Source: Sepioteuthis lessoniana
Taxonomy: Eukaryota; Mollusca; Cephalopoda; Myopsida; Loliginidae
NCBI GenBank assembly: GCA_963585895.1
Contig: CAUZXS010002466.1
Location: 1-64,000, forward strand
Direction of reading: 5' to 3'
DNA length: 64,000 nucleotides
Shown here piece by piece: positions 1 through 9,957 of this stretch. Both the position numbers and the translations under genes were made by a program. The first letter of the stretch is position 1; the number at the start of each line of letters is the position of its first letter. The notes beneath the pieces are model-generated. The model made no database searches. It worked only from the letters and a program-made list of their open reading frames with translations, and had not been told where the DNA came from.

Positions 1-319
1 CTAAATTAAATCACATTCTGCAAGGTTTTTTTTTTTTAGAAGGGTCAGTAAATAAATGTAACTGCATTGAATATTGATGTATATGTATATATTTATATGC
101 AGTCTATAAAAAAAAACCTGTGATGATGTCACAAGTAAGATCTATTGAACAAATGCATCAAAATTTTCAGATGGATTATATCCATAATGACACAGCAAAT
201 TTTAATGTTAGAACGAAAAATGAAACAGTTACACTTGTATTTAGTGCCAACTCTATTTGAATCTAAGATATACTGATGGAAGATTCTTCACAGAACAATA
301 TTTACCTGTCATAATATAT

Positions 320-640
320 GTACATTGAATGGTGAGACTGCAGTTCAAGAGATCTAAGGTATAAGAAGTACCTCTTCATTGCCATTACTCTCCTGTCTAC
401 TCTGACCTGGAGTGGCAGTACCTGTCAAAGTTCCATCTATGTGTCAAATAAAACTGTTAAAAATGAATCATATTTGATAGGACTGTGCGCAAAAAAAACC
501 TCTTAAGAACAACTAAACAAGTAATATAAATATGATCATCCAATAAACATGATTCTTTAACCTCTGGGGCATAAAATAACCCTAGACAGGTTGACATGCC
601 ATTAAAATCAATTATGCAACGCTCTAAAAGATGATTTTGA
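320..640 (+). mobile_element. Ret-D' retroposon copy (old variant)
   Basis: Matches the body of the Ret-D family: a 'gaggctccagt'-type segment, 'cattgccattactc', 'ctgacctggagtgg' and the 'atctatg(g/t)gtcaaata' block. It ends in the variant hairpin tail (ggcataaaataaccc ... ggttgacatgcc). The 5' head is missing or unrecognisable. No tRNA promoter boxes are visible. Similar variant copies lie near 4360, 32167 and, inverted, 42215. Confidence 0.7.
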
Positions 641-1082
641 TCTTTACCTGGGTACCGTATGTGCATGGGGGTCTAAATAATGTTAATACATCTGTTTATT
701 TTGGAACCTGCTTATGTATTATCTGTATATGTGATCATTTAATATCCAGTGATATCGGCTGTAATATATCCACCTGTACATTTAAACTTAAGTAATTTTT
801 TTATAAAAAATATTTATTGGTACTCCATCTTCACAGATGATTGCTGTCTCTTGATCTTCCAGCATTGACTAGGTTGATGCCTTCCCTGCAATTCTGTCCT
901 ATATATGCAAGCACAAACTATTTGACCTATGGTTATCAAATCTGACACCAGTTGTTTAAAGAGATTAAGGAAGATAAAAAAATGGGATTATTTGAAAACT
1001 ATACTTAAATTCCAGAAACTGTCATTTAAAATTTACTTTTTCCACCAAAAACACAAGTGTATTCAATAGCAAAATAATAATA

Positions 1083-1119
<37 letters not shown>

Positions 1120-1402
1120 TAAAATTGATGACTGTAGTTGAGGCAAGCTGTTAGGCTCCCACTTGAGGTGTAGGGAGGGCACTACCGTGGCCGTCGCTAA
1201 TATATATATGGTAATATATATCGCGGAGGCCACAGCACTACTCCTTTCCCTGGATTGCTCCACTTTACCTTAGATACATACCTTATGATGCTGTTAAGCA
1301 AGGAGGTATCAAGTACCATTTTTTGAGTCTTTGGTATGACTCAACCTGAGATTGAACCCAGTCTTCTTGACCATTGGTGAACACTCTACTCACTAGGCCA
1401 AT
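1083..1402 (-). mobile_element. SINE-B (tRNA-derived) with (TA)n tail, interrupted
   Basis: Reverse-strand copy of SINE-B. The tRNA-like head lies at the right (box A region near 1380-1400, box B 'gattgaaccc' inverted near 1351). The body reads towards the left and ends in the (TA)n tract at 1083-1117. The body is split by a 49-bp palindrome at 1186-1234, whereas most other copies are continuous at this point. Confidence 0.88.
1186..1234. mobile_element. 49-bp palindromic insertion with 7-bp duplication inside SINE-B
   Basis: The segment begins cgtggccgtcgctaa and ends tcgcggaggccaca, so its ends are inverted copies around an AT core. It is flanked on both sides by GCACTAC (1179-1185 and 1235-1241). 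Other SINE-B copies (for example near 17100 and 23710) have a single continuous GCGCTACTCC here, so the insertion and target duplication are directly visible. The family is unknown; it is far too small to encode anything. Confidence 0.75.
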
Positions 1403-1935
1403 TCTGCAGATGTGATCTCGGGAAGAGACAAATTACACTCTGTAAGAATAACATCAAAGAGTACAAATGCTCATTCTTACAAAGTAGTAATGTACATACA
1501 AAAGTTACATCAATTTTGTAATACATCGTCCTCTGATGATGACCTAAAGTTGGGCAGAAAGTACTTGGGAAATAACTAATTATGGAAGGTTTATCAACCA
1601 ATTCCCACTGAATGTCATAAGATCAGTATGGCAATTCGAAGGATTAATAAAAAAATATGTAGACAAAAAATGTCTATTATGTTCAATCAAATATATATAA
1701 ATAATGTGTGTGAGTATGTACAAGGATAAAATTAATGAGAATTTTTGTGTATATGCTGTCTTGTGACGAAGAGAAGTACCATTGAGAATAATGTTGGTTG
1801 AGTTCATGCCATTAATTACTTTCTATCTTTTTAATTACCACTCTCATCTTTTACTCAGACTTGATCTTTGCATATTTTTGACACTTTCCTTCTCAGTTTC
1901 AGTCTTTGCTTTTCTTATTATAATGTTATTGTGAA

Positions 1936-2220
1936 TCTATCCAACCCTTCCATTACAAGCCGGATGCACCACAGGTCAGTTTTTGAGTTAAGTAAAACTT
2001 GTTTGAATTCAGAGTTTTCCTTTTCCTAGACTTGTTGCCTAAACAAGGCTAAAGAGCCCAGTCTGCCCTACTATTTACAAATAGCTCAGGGAAGAAGAGA
2101 TAGATCTATCCAGGTGTATTAAAGTGAAGTGAAATGCAAACAGCCTTGTCCAGGTTTGAACCTGGATCACCAATTCCATTCCTGCAGTGATAACTGTTCT
2201 ACTAGATTCAACTCCTAGTA
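1936..2220 (-). mobile_element. SINE-C (tRNA-derived), reverse strand
   Basis: The left end is the SINE-C 3' region (ccaacccttcc ... gatgcaccacaggtca). Next come the 'gagttttcctt', 'gactggttgcc'-like and 'cagtctgccctactattta' blocks. The inverted tRNA-like head is at the right (box B near 2155, 'gataactgttctac' near 2190). It is diverged but covers the full length. Confidence 0.82.
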
Positions 2221-2267
2221 AGTTATTCTGTTTTGAGTTCAGTGTCCTTTTTTGTATATGTATTTAC

Positions 2268-2556
2268 CAACCCCTCCACATAATTACCAACCCCTCCAAA
2301 TCATGTAACATATGGTCAGTTTTTTTATGCAGAGTTTAACAAATTTCAATTCAGCGTTTTTCTTCTCAAAGATTGCTTGCCATATCAAGGTAAAGATTCC
2401 AGTCTACCCTTCTATTTGCCCAGAGCAGGAAGGAGAATGCTTGGATTCATACCTTTCCCAAAGGTGCTATGTGAAAATGCAAATAGCCAAGTCAAGGATT
2501 TGAATTCAGGTCCCTATGTTCATTTCCAATGATGATAACCATTACACCATGAGCCC
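2268..2556 (-). mobile_element. SINE-C (tRNA-derived), reverse strand
   Basis: A second SINE-C copy placed just after the first in the same orientation. It runs from the 3' end (taccaacccctccaa) to the head (gatgataaccattacaccatg) at about 2530-2550. The 63-residue open frame across it is a translation of the repeat and is not a gene. Confidence 0.85.
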
Positions 2557-2631
2557 CTTCAGTCCTCTTTTTGTATATCCTCCACCCTCTCCTAGTAGCA
2601 TGATGATATATCTATCCCATTCCGGGAAAGT

Positions 2632-2755
2632 TCCCATGGTATAATGGCTCAAGTGCTAGACCACTGACTCAAAGTGAGTGAGTTCAAACTCCAGTCATAT
2701 GATTACATTCACTTTCACACTAATACCCTTTGGAAAGGTATGAACCACCTTATAG
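2632..2755 (+). mobile_element. SINE-A 5' part
   Basis: tRNA-like head with box A (tggtataatggctcaag) and box B (gagttcaaactcc), followed by the start of the shared core (ataccctttggaaaggtatg). It is interrupted by SINE-B. The tail resumes at 3010 with part of the core missing. Confidence 0.8.
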
Positions 2756-3009
2756 CCCTATTGGCCCAATGAGGAGAGTGTTCACCAATAGTCCAGGAGG
2801 CCAGGGTTCAATCCCAGGTCAAGTCATACCAAAGACTCAAAAAATGCTACTTGATACATCCTTGCTTAACACTCAGCATTATAAGGTACGGATCAAGGGT
2901 AAAGTGGGGCAATCCAGGGAATGGAGTAGTGCCCTCCCCTACACTTCACTGTAGTAGCTATTGAAAAGGGAGCCTTTGGGTCATCCTTGATTAAGGTCTC
3001 CAACTTACA
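2756..3009 (+). mobile_element. SINE-B (tRNA-derived) inserted in SINE-A
   Basis: Full-length SINE-B. Box A is ttggcccaatgaggagagtg and box B is gggttcaatccc. The 'gtcataccaaagactc', 'cttaacactcagcattataagg' type and 'agtgccctcccctacac' blocks follow in order. It ends 'ccaactta' without a long (TA)n tail. It sits between the two halves of a SINE-A, so it is the younger element. The target site is not cleanly duplicated. Confidence 0.88.
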
Positions 3010-3092
3010 GTTCTTCTACATGGATGGCTTTGGCAATAAGTAATCCATGAAGGTTGATATGCCATGAAATGAAGAAATCAAACCAACTCCTT
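3010..3092 (+). mobile_element. SINE-A 3' tail
   Basis: Continuation of the SINE-A interrupted at 2756: 'ttcttctacatggatggctttggcaa', then a worn version of the 3' hairpin (ggcaataagtaatcc ... ggttgatatgcc), then 'gaagaaatcaaacc'. Confidence 0.8.
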
Positions 3093-3332
3093 TGTATGCA
3101 AATTCCATACAATTACTATCCAATATCACTACACTTCTTTGTTTTTTTTCATCTTTACTTTCTTTGTGAAATAAAAATTAAAGAATGAAATTGTAAATTT
3201 CATTTTTCCTTTAAATATTCTATCATGGGAGCCAGTTCTTGCTATAATTATTATACGAAAAAAAATTTGTTAATTACAAAATTACCAGGCTGTTTTGTGT
3301 TTTTTTTTGTATTATATAATGTTTGTACTGAG

Positions 3333-3454
3333 AGAAGTGCTCAGAGCAGAGAGCCTTGTGCATCACATGAATGAAGGGTGCCTGGAGCACTGTACCAGAA
3401 GGCTGATCTTGAGCATGGATAAAGCAAGATCACTATTGAACAGATTTGAAACAG
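3333..3454 (+). other. Possible isolated exon (weak)
   Basis: A 122-nt stretch, GC-richer than its surroundings, is preceded by a T-run and 'actgAG' and followed by 'AACAG|GTAAAC', a good splice-donor match. A frame is open throughout (LREVLRAESLVHHMNEGCLE and onward), but no protein family is recognised. It does not match the repeat families seen elsewhere here. It could equally be non-coding RNA or chance. Confidence 0.2.
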
Positions 3455-4359
3455 GTAAACGGAAATGCCACTGGCATAAAAACTTACAGCACATGGTCAA
3501 GAATGATTGTGTACAGTGACAGGTATATGTGGTGTGCTAAGTGACCTCAAGATAATGTATATAAGTGAATAAAATAGAATCACTCTCTCTCTCTGGTGTT
3601 GATGAAGAAGAGACACAGAATCCTTCACTCTCTTGGTTTTCATGCAAAGCCCCACATAAAACAGGAAATATTATTTTCTTAATACAAACAGAGTTTATTT
3701 CTTTAACTATACTGAGATGAATCACCAACAGGCAAGTTGACAACACTTGTTCAAAAGGGTTTAAATGCCAATATTTAAAACAAAATGAAGTGTGTAACTA
3801 AACCGAGTTAGACCACCATGTTTTTCACCGTGATTAAAGAAAGATGATTGGCTATTAAGGTTTTGAATTAGTTTTCATCTAATTTTATTTTATTTGAAAT
3901 TTGCTAGTTAACAGTTCAAAGTCATTTACAGTGACCCTAAAAGGCATTAAATGGCTTCAGGCTAAATCAAAAATATTGAGTCCAGTTCAAATTGATAGCC
4001 AAACACCAAATTCACAATTGTTGAATTTTAAAAAAATCTAAAATCTTTAAAAAAAAAAAAAAGGAAGATAGCAAATCAGCAACTTTTAATTGAGTTCATT
4101 TCAGGGACCTCATTAAGTTTAAAAATCAATATATCTGAGATTTCAGAGACAATTATTTTTGTTTTTGTGTTTGCTATTATTTACTAAGCTTTGCTTAATC
4201 TGGTAAAACTGGCTTCAGATGGCTTATAGCACCTGCTGGTTACAAAGTGGCCACCCATTTTGGAACCGAAAGGGATTGTCACTGCTTAACTTTGGTGATT
4301 TGACAAGAATCAGTGCTTTCATCCTGACTTATGTAGTGTAGTTACCAATGACTACTAAA
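3455..4359. other. AT-rich sequence without recognisable gene
   Basis: No supported coding, RNA or repeat feature. Holds short A and T runs (an A12 run near 4050) and a CT run near 3582. A low-complexity open frame on the reverse strand (3537-3746) shows no recognisable motif. Confidence 0.5.
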
Positions 4360-4690
4360 GTTTTGTTTAGTGGTGTATAAACTGCATCTGATGGTGAGGC
4401 TCCAGTTCTGAAGATCTGGGGAGGGTGGAGTACCTCTTCATTGTTCTTACTCCTAGGTTCACTCTGACCTGGAGTGTTAGTACCTATTAGGGTCCCATCT
4501 ATGTATCAAATAAATCTGCTTCAAAATTATTTGCATTCAAGTAGGATTGTGTACAAAAAAAACACCTCTTTAGAAACAACTGAATAAAAAAAATGTAAAT
4601 ATGAATGTGTGATAAATGTGATTCTCTAACTTCTAGGCATGAAATAGCTTTAAACAAGTTGATATGTCCTTAAAATCAATCAGTGATCAA
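4360..4690 (+). mobile_element. Ret-D' retroposon copy
   Basis: Shows 'tctgatggtgaggctccagttctg', 'gagtacctcttcattg', 'ctgacctggagtg' type, 'tcccatctatg' and the tail segment (gattctctaacttctaggcatg ... gttgatatgtcc). It is 5' truncated relative to full Ret-D heads and is closest to the copy at 320-640. Confidence 0.75.
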
Positions 4691-4766
4691 GTATATTTCA
4701 TGCTGTGGTATTAGTCAGAACAGAAAAATTAGAGAAAGATAGTTTAGCACTTAACAAAATATCAGT

Positions 4767-5317
4767 TGTAACATAGCCACAATTAACGCCATGTGCAAAA
4801 TAAACACGGCATGTTGGTAACACATATACATCGAACATATAAAGACCATAGGAATCTCAAAATTCGAAAACATGTAACAACTTCTTGTTCAGGTATGAAA
4901 CCTTTTTATTAACTTTGAGTTAAAGGTTTCGACATAAGGAGGAAAGATTCAATCTTGCTATGCTGTCTTATTCATTTGGTCCCCATCTCGAGCGGCCCCC
5001 ATAGGGTGCAAGTTCGCCTCGCATCTGCAAGCTCCAAAAGTCGATCCTCCTCGTTTGGCATCTAGTATTCAACTCCCTAACTTTCTTCAAATCTCCCACA
5101 AACCTCCGCGCGCTTCCGGTGCGTGATGTCACTTGCACTCCGTCACCCGTTTTGTCTTGGACTATTGTGACATCTGAGTGACACCTTCGTCCGTCTGCAC
5201 CCGCGTTAACACCTGCATCAATGTTTGCACCTAACTAACCCATGTGCTGAGCTGAAAGGTTCTCAGCCTAACTCAACTCAAAGGCATGAACCAAAATCCC
5301 TCGGCCATTACGTTACA
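4767..5317 (-). mobile_element. Solo LTR, family LTR-1
   Basis: A 551-bp GC- and CpG-rich block. On the reverse strand it begins TGTAACGTAATGGCC and ends GGCTATGTTACA, so it has the TG...CA ends of an LTR. It is flanked by a perfect 4-bp duplication CAGT (4763-4766 and 5318-5321). A polyadenylation-type AATAAA lies in the reverse-strand 3' third. No internal retroelement genes flank it, so it is a solo LTR. TG/CA ends with a 4-bp duplication suit a Ty3/gypsy-like element, but the class is inferred. By eye it is moderately diverged from the 12404 copy. Confidence 0.88.
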
Positions 5318-5365
5318 CAGTTACGTGTTGATAGAAATGATTCTCTTAGCAGAACATAAAGATGT

Positions 5366-5605
5366 AGGCAGTAGAGTGTTTTCCAATAGTCCCAAAGACT
5401 GGAGTTCAATCCCAGGTTGAGTCATACCAAAGACTCAAAAGATGATACTTGATATCTTATTGCGTAACACTTGGCATTATAAAGTATGGATCAAGGTTAA
5501 GTGGAGCAATCAAGGAAAAAGAGTAGCATCCTCCCTAGCACCTTGGTGTAGTAGCTATTGAAAATGGAGCCTTTGGGTTGCCCTCCTTACTTACTACTTA
5601 CTTAT
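5366..5605 (+). mobile_element. SINE-B (diverged)
   Basis: Shows 'cagtagagtgttttccaatag', box B 'gagttcaatccc', 'gtcataccaaagactc', 'gatcaaggttaagtggagc' and 'ttggtgtagtagctattg' in order. It ends 'ccttacttacttac' with no (TA)n. It is among the more worn copies. Confidence 0.82.
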
Positions 5606-5959
5606 CTTTTAAATGCAGTGTTTTATTATGACTTGGTTGTTATAATCACAAAGTTTCAGCTATTGTACTCTTCAGTCTTCCTCAGATGTCTGTTATAATT
5701 GGTAACCTTCTGAGAATTTTGAATTGAATCTCTTATTCAGTTCATGGGTGTTGATTGCCCTTATTCCACTCGCTATGCTTAGGGGATATCTTGTATAATT
5801 CAATTGTTCCTTTTGATGTAACTTGTCTGTCTCTTTCACTAAATTGTAATATTTATATCGGTACATTTACACTGACCCTGTTTTAGAGCCGTTTTCACAG
5901 CTGCAATATGTGTTGAGATTAAATGAAATAGTTTTCTGCACTGTATATGCAATACGTCA

Positions 5960-6078
5960 GTTTTCTAAAGTATAAGAAAGGGCTAAAGAAATTATACCAG
6001 AGATTGAACTTATAACACCCCAGATAACTAGATACACTCTAACCAATATTTTAATCCACTAGGCCATCATTTTTACAG
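5960..6078 (-). mobile_element. tRNA-like SINE head fragment (family unclear)
   Basis: Read on the reverse strand it contains 'tggcctagtggattaaa', 'attggttagagtg' and 'aagttcaatctctgg', in the order and spacing of tRNA box A and box B. No SINE-A/B/C body follows. Probably the head of another tRNA-derived repeat. Confidence 0.4.
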
Positions 6079-6207
6079 TGTATAAAGGTTTTTTTATTAA
6101 ATTCTTTCACGTTTACTTTCTTAACAGACAGATCAGTATTAGGCAATTGCAAAAAATTTCCAGAAATCTTTTTTATTAAAAAATCTGTTTCCTACTGTGC
6201 ATATGTG

Positions 6208-6217
<10 letters not shown>

Positions 6218-6250
<33 letters not shown>
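6218..6250. repeat. (TG)n microsatellite
   Basis: Pure TG run following a short TA run, directly upstream of the head of SINE-C at 6253. Confidence 0.95.
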
Positions 6251-6252
<2 letters not shown>

Positions 6253-6550
6253 TATGAAGGTTTTTGTGGTGTAATGGTTATCATTGTAGGAAATGAATAC
6301 AGCAAACCAGAGTTCAAATCCTGGATGAGGCTATTTGCATTTCCCATAGTGCTAATACCCTTGGGAATAATATGCATCCAAGTATTCTCTTTTCAGCTCT
6401 GAGTAAATTGTAGGGTAGACTGAGCTCTTTAACCTAAGTATGGCAACAAGCAGTCTAGGAGAAGAAAAACTCTGATTTCAAACCTGTTAACTTCTGCTTA
6501 AAAGTTGACCTTGTATTACACCCTGCTTGTGCAAAGGTGTTGGTAAATAA

Positions 6551-6552
<2 letters not shown>
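6253..6552 (+). mobile_element. SINE-C, full length
   Basis: tRNA-like head with box A (tggtgtaatggttatcattg) and box B (gagttcaaatcctgg). Then the shared core (taatacccttgggaata ... agctctgagtaaat), 'agcagtctaggagaag' and 'ggtgttggtaaataaatg', continuing into (TA)n at 6553-6599. The tail meets the tail of an inverted copy. Confidence 0.9.

Positions 6553-6599
<47 letters not shown>
6553..6599. repeat. (TA)n shared by two tail-to-tail SINE-C copies
   Basis: A TA run of about 47 bp forms the 3' end of the forward SINE-C on its left and of the reverse SINE-C on its right, so the locus is a tail-to-tail SINE palindrome. Confidence 0.9.
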
Positions 6600-6602
<3 letters not shown>

Positions 6603-6872
6603 TTACTTAACCATTCTGCCACAGGCTGGATGTGATACAAGGATGATTTTTTAATGGAGTAAAGCTGATTTGAATTTAGTTTTCCTGTTTACCCAATCAA
6701 AGCTGAAGAATCCAGTCTACCCAACAATTTATCCATAGCTGGGGTGAGAGAAAACAGATGGATTCAAGGACATGAGTGCAAAATGAATCCCAAACAGCCT
6801 GGTCCAGGATTTGAACTTGAAACTGCCAATTCCATTTCTTATAGTGAAAACAATTATACTCGATGTACCTCT
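6600..6872 (-). mobile_element. SINE-C, reverse strand
   Basis: Inverted SINE-C starting at the (TA)n tail (aaatttacttaaccattctg) and ending at the head (gatttgaacttgaaac, then the 'gtgaaaacaattatac' region). Diverged but collinear with other copies. Confidence 0.85.
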
Positions 6873-6888
6873 ACACATATCTATGTAT

Positions 6889-7472
6889 AAATAGATGTCT
6901 CTAGTTCATTTTTTAAGAGGTGCTGGGAACTTTTACACTCACCTAATATACATAATCTTTTGTCTTTATGAACATGAGTCATTCAATAAATAAAAGCAAT
7001 TTTTTTTTAAAAAGCAAAACAAATATTTTTAAATGTTATTCCATTGTAAACTCTGCATAGTTTGGAATTCATTTATCACTAAAATTATAATCCCACAAAA
7101 ATATTTGTTTTGAGGCTATTCAAAACAACTCAAACAGAGTGCTCTTATCAAATTTTTGGTAGCTGAGATGTGCAAACCATGTGAAATTTACTGAAGAATG
7201 TGTGACGCATATGGAGAAGCATGTTTTAGTCAAAACATGGGTTTGTCAGTAATGAGCCTGAGTTGAAAGAACAGTAAATATAAATGTAAATATACAGACT
7301 TTCCAGTAAAGAAAGAGTTCTGGATGCAGTTGTCTCTAAAGCCAGCCATACATTTTGGGACATAAAAGAATCCATCACGAATGATTACCTTGAAAATGGT
7401 GCAACTGTAAACTGTGCTTCCTACTGCAAACTTATTTAGCAAAAATTACCATATTTATTGAAAGACCCTTAC

Positions 7473-7523
<51 letters not shown>

Positions 7524-7592
7524 TGTCTCGAGTTTGTTTTTTAAGAGATGCTGGGAACTTTTGCACTCACCTGATATATGTAATCTGTTGTT
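6889..7592. repeat. ~70-bp direct repeats flanking a mariner remnant
   Basis: 6889-6965 (atgtctctagttcatttttt ... aatcttttgt) and 7522-7592 (atgtctcgagtttgtttttt ... aatctgttgt) are clear direct repeats, differing mainly by transitions. Between them lie the mariner remnant 6976-7473 and a (TG)n(TA)n tract. Confidence 0.75.
6976..7473 (+). pseudogene. Deleted mariner-like transposon (Mar family)
   Basis: The ends are inverted repeats: left 'gagtcattcaataaataaa', right 'tttattgaaagaccc'. The forward strand in mixed frames gives mariner transposase-like text: 'KEFW' followed in another frame by 'FWDIKESITNDYLENGATVN' and 'ASYCKLI'. Mariner catalytic-domain proteins have similar FWD...G.I...LE.G.TVN strings. 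At about 500 bp it lacks most of the roughly 1-kb gene and is frameshifted. Related copies: 36983, 50495 and 62038. Confidence 0.7.
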
Positions 7593-7619
7593 TTTTTTGT
7601 TTTTATATATAAATTAATG

Positions 7620-7660
7620 TATCTCTCTCTCTCTCTATATATATATATACATATATATAA
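7620..7660. repeat. (CT)n(TA)n microsatellite
   Basis: A 'tctctctctctc' run passes into 'tatatatata', just downstream of the mariner-flanking repeat. Confidence 0.9.
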
Positions 7661-7679
7661 GCCATGTACAATTGCATGA

Positions 7680-8104
7680 AGACATACCTTCTTTGAATGA
7701 TGATTAAATTCCTCAATTATTGTACGTATCTAATACATTAAATTCTCCACTCCTTTTGCTGCTGTGAGAAATGTCTACTTTTTCAGATCAAATTCATGTT
7801 TACATGTTTTCTCTTGCATATGCTAATCATCTTTTACTTAAAAATATCCATAATTCCATTACATGATGGAAAATTTTCTTGTTCATTGAATTTCATTTTC
7901 AAACCCCATATAACTTGTCCTTGCACATTTCATAGCCAAAAAAATGAGCCACAAACATAATACTTGGGTACCAAAATACAAATTATAACACAGGCTTAGT
8001 CGTGTCACAGTCATCAAGATCTATATCTTATTTTTTTATTAAATTTATACTTCTATTGACATTTATTTTGTGTTGTCATAATGGAGTCATGTACTTATGA
8101 ATAG
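7680..8104. other. AT-rich sequence, nothing recognised
   Basis: No repeat family, RNA or coding signature could be supported. Confidence 0.4.
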
Positions 8105-8590
8105 GAATGAGATCATCTTCTAGTCATGCTGATAAAATGGATTACCTAGACTTACTTTTGCCATCCATCCCTATTGGCCATCACTCTTAGTAAGTACTCT
8201 AAACAGCATCCAGTGTCCATACAGAGCTAGTGAATATAAAATAGCTGGTCAATCAACTGGTGTGTCCATGTGTAGGAGTCCATAGGAGAACATTACTTAT
8301 GAATTTGTCCTTGCTTCTTCTGGACTGCCCAGCATATCTTGATTATCTTACTTGGATGTTTTGTGAGATGGTTGGTAAATGGCTGTACAGTTGCTGTTTT
8401 GTAGGGTGCTGCATCCTGGTTTTATTTAGAACAGCACATTGCATCCTTGTGTGGGTCCTATCTATCTTTTTCTCCAAGTTTTTCAACTATACAATTGTAA
8501 TAACAAGGTTACAGCTCGGAAGAATTCCCATCTTATTCTATCAGAGAGATCAGATTTCCATATGGTCATTAACTTGTCAGTAGTAGGCCA
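8105..8590 (-). mobile_element. 5'-truncated RTE-like LINE 3' end
   Basis: The reverse strand corresponds, in broken frames, to the C-terminal region seen intact at 29458-30042. Matching blocks include 'ggagtccataggagaacattacttatga' type, 'cttgcttcttctggactgcc' and 'tatcagagagatcagatttcc' (the KSDL.DK segment). The LINE 3' end lies at the left. Several frame breaks make it a pseudogene. The 107-residue forward open frame over it is antisense. Confidence 0.75.
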
Positions 8591-8855
8591 ATGATAAACA
8601 AGGAACATGATATAAATATTGCATTCTTTTTTGAAAAATTATATCATGGTTATGAGATCTTTCTTTGGATATATATTTTCTCTTTTGCCCCGTCGTTTTA
8701 ATAAAACATCCCTCACTGATAAAGCAACATATTTCACCATCTTAAAGTCCTGACAAAGGTTTATTAAAGCCAAAACATTTTAATGTTGACTTTCCATTAT
8801 GATAAATTCATCACTGTTGGATTACTTTGTTTTTCTATTTTCTTCTTATACATAG

Positions 8856-8865
<10 letters not shown>

Positions 8866-8893
<28 letters not shown>
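8866..8893. repeat. (TA)n microsatellite
   Basis: TA run abutting the left arm of the fold-back element at 8891. Confidence 0.9.
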
Positions 8894-8898
<5 letters not shown>

Positions 8899-9536
8899 CT
8901 GTTGGTTGTCACTAAATCACTTAGTGGGTTTGTGTCGAACCAAGTGCAATATAATATGGAGAGTGTTCAATATCTAGGATAGAGCTATTATATAATAATA
9001 ATAAATAAATATATATTAGATATATATATTTAATTCATGGAATTTAGACTGCAACCCCTGGGTTTCATGGAGTTTTTTGCAAAACAACAATCATCAGGCA
9101 GTTGAGAAAATGAAATGAATTGGAATTTATATCCGGTTAAAACGATGCACTGCTTTTGTACCTTTACATACACTATATGCCACCCACACATACACACAAT
9201 AATATGCAACAATAACACACGCACACACACACTCACACACTCACAATCACAAGTAAAAATTCCTGCGAAATCACAACGGTTTTTTGAATGTATTTTTTTG
9301 ATTTTCGATTCATTTCATTTTGTTAACTGCCTGATGATTGCTGTTTTGCTAAAAACTCCATGAAACCCAGGGGTCGTAGTCTAAATTCCATGAATTAAAT
9401 GTATATATCTAATATATATTTATTTATTATTATTATATAATAGCTCTATCCTAGATATTGAGCACTTTCCATATTATATTGCACTTGGTTCGACACAAAC
9501 CCACAAAGTGATTTAGTGACAACCAACAGTTATAAT
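8891..9536. mobile_element. Large fold-back element (arms ~228 bp)
   Basis: The left arm 8891-9118 (starting tattataactgttggttgtc) is the inverted copy of the right arm 9308-9536 (ending gacaaccaacagttata). The match is near-perfect by eye. The spacer of about 190 bp includes a CA/CT-rich stretch. The inner arm carries 'aactgcctgatgattg', a CCTGATGA motif also present in the 33316 fold-back. No transposase or other gene. Probably a non-autonomous DNA element or a palindromic duplication. Confidence 0.85.
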
Positions 9537-9589
9537 ATATATATATTATATACCTAATATATATTTATTTATTATATATATATATATAA

Positions 9590-9842
9590 ACCCTTCTGCA
9601 TGTGCAGGATGTGACAAAAGATCAGTTTTTAAGTAGAATATAACTGGGTTGAATTCAGAATTTTCCTTCTTCCAGACTGGTTGCCCCACCAAGGTTGAGG
9701 AGCACACTCTGCCTTCACTGTTTATCCATTGCAAGAAGAAGAATATTTGAATTCATACTTTTCCTAAGTAGATTTGAACTCTGTTTGCTATGTTCATTTC
9801 TGCTGATGATAACCATTACAACACAAATGCCTCCTCTCTCTT
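9590..9842 (-). mobile_element. SINE-C, reverse strand
   Basis: Begins at the (TA)n on the left (aacccttctgcatgtgcagg) and passes through 'gactggttgccccaccaagg'. It ends with the inverted head (gatgataaccattacaacac) and 'aatgcctcctc'. The core is partly deleted. Confidence 0.83.
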
Positions 9843-9850
9843 TCTCTCGC

Positions 9851-9900
<50 letters not shown>

Positions 9901-9957
9901 GTATATTGCCTATAAATAAGTGCCTTTCCTCACCAATTTTTGTAACACCACAAATGC

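Noticed and set aside
1083-1402. CRISPR-like or satellite array suspected from many evenly spaced TA blocks
   Set aside because: The TA runs are SINE tails or simple microsatellites with no repeat-spacer structure. The sequence is eukaryotic.
8260-8583. 107-codon forward open frame with a hydrophobic middle
   Set aside because: It is antisense to a LINE 3' end recognised on the other strand.
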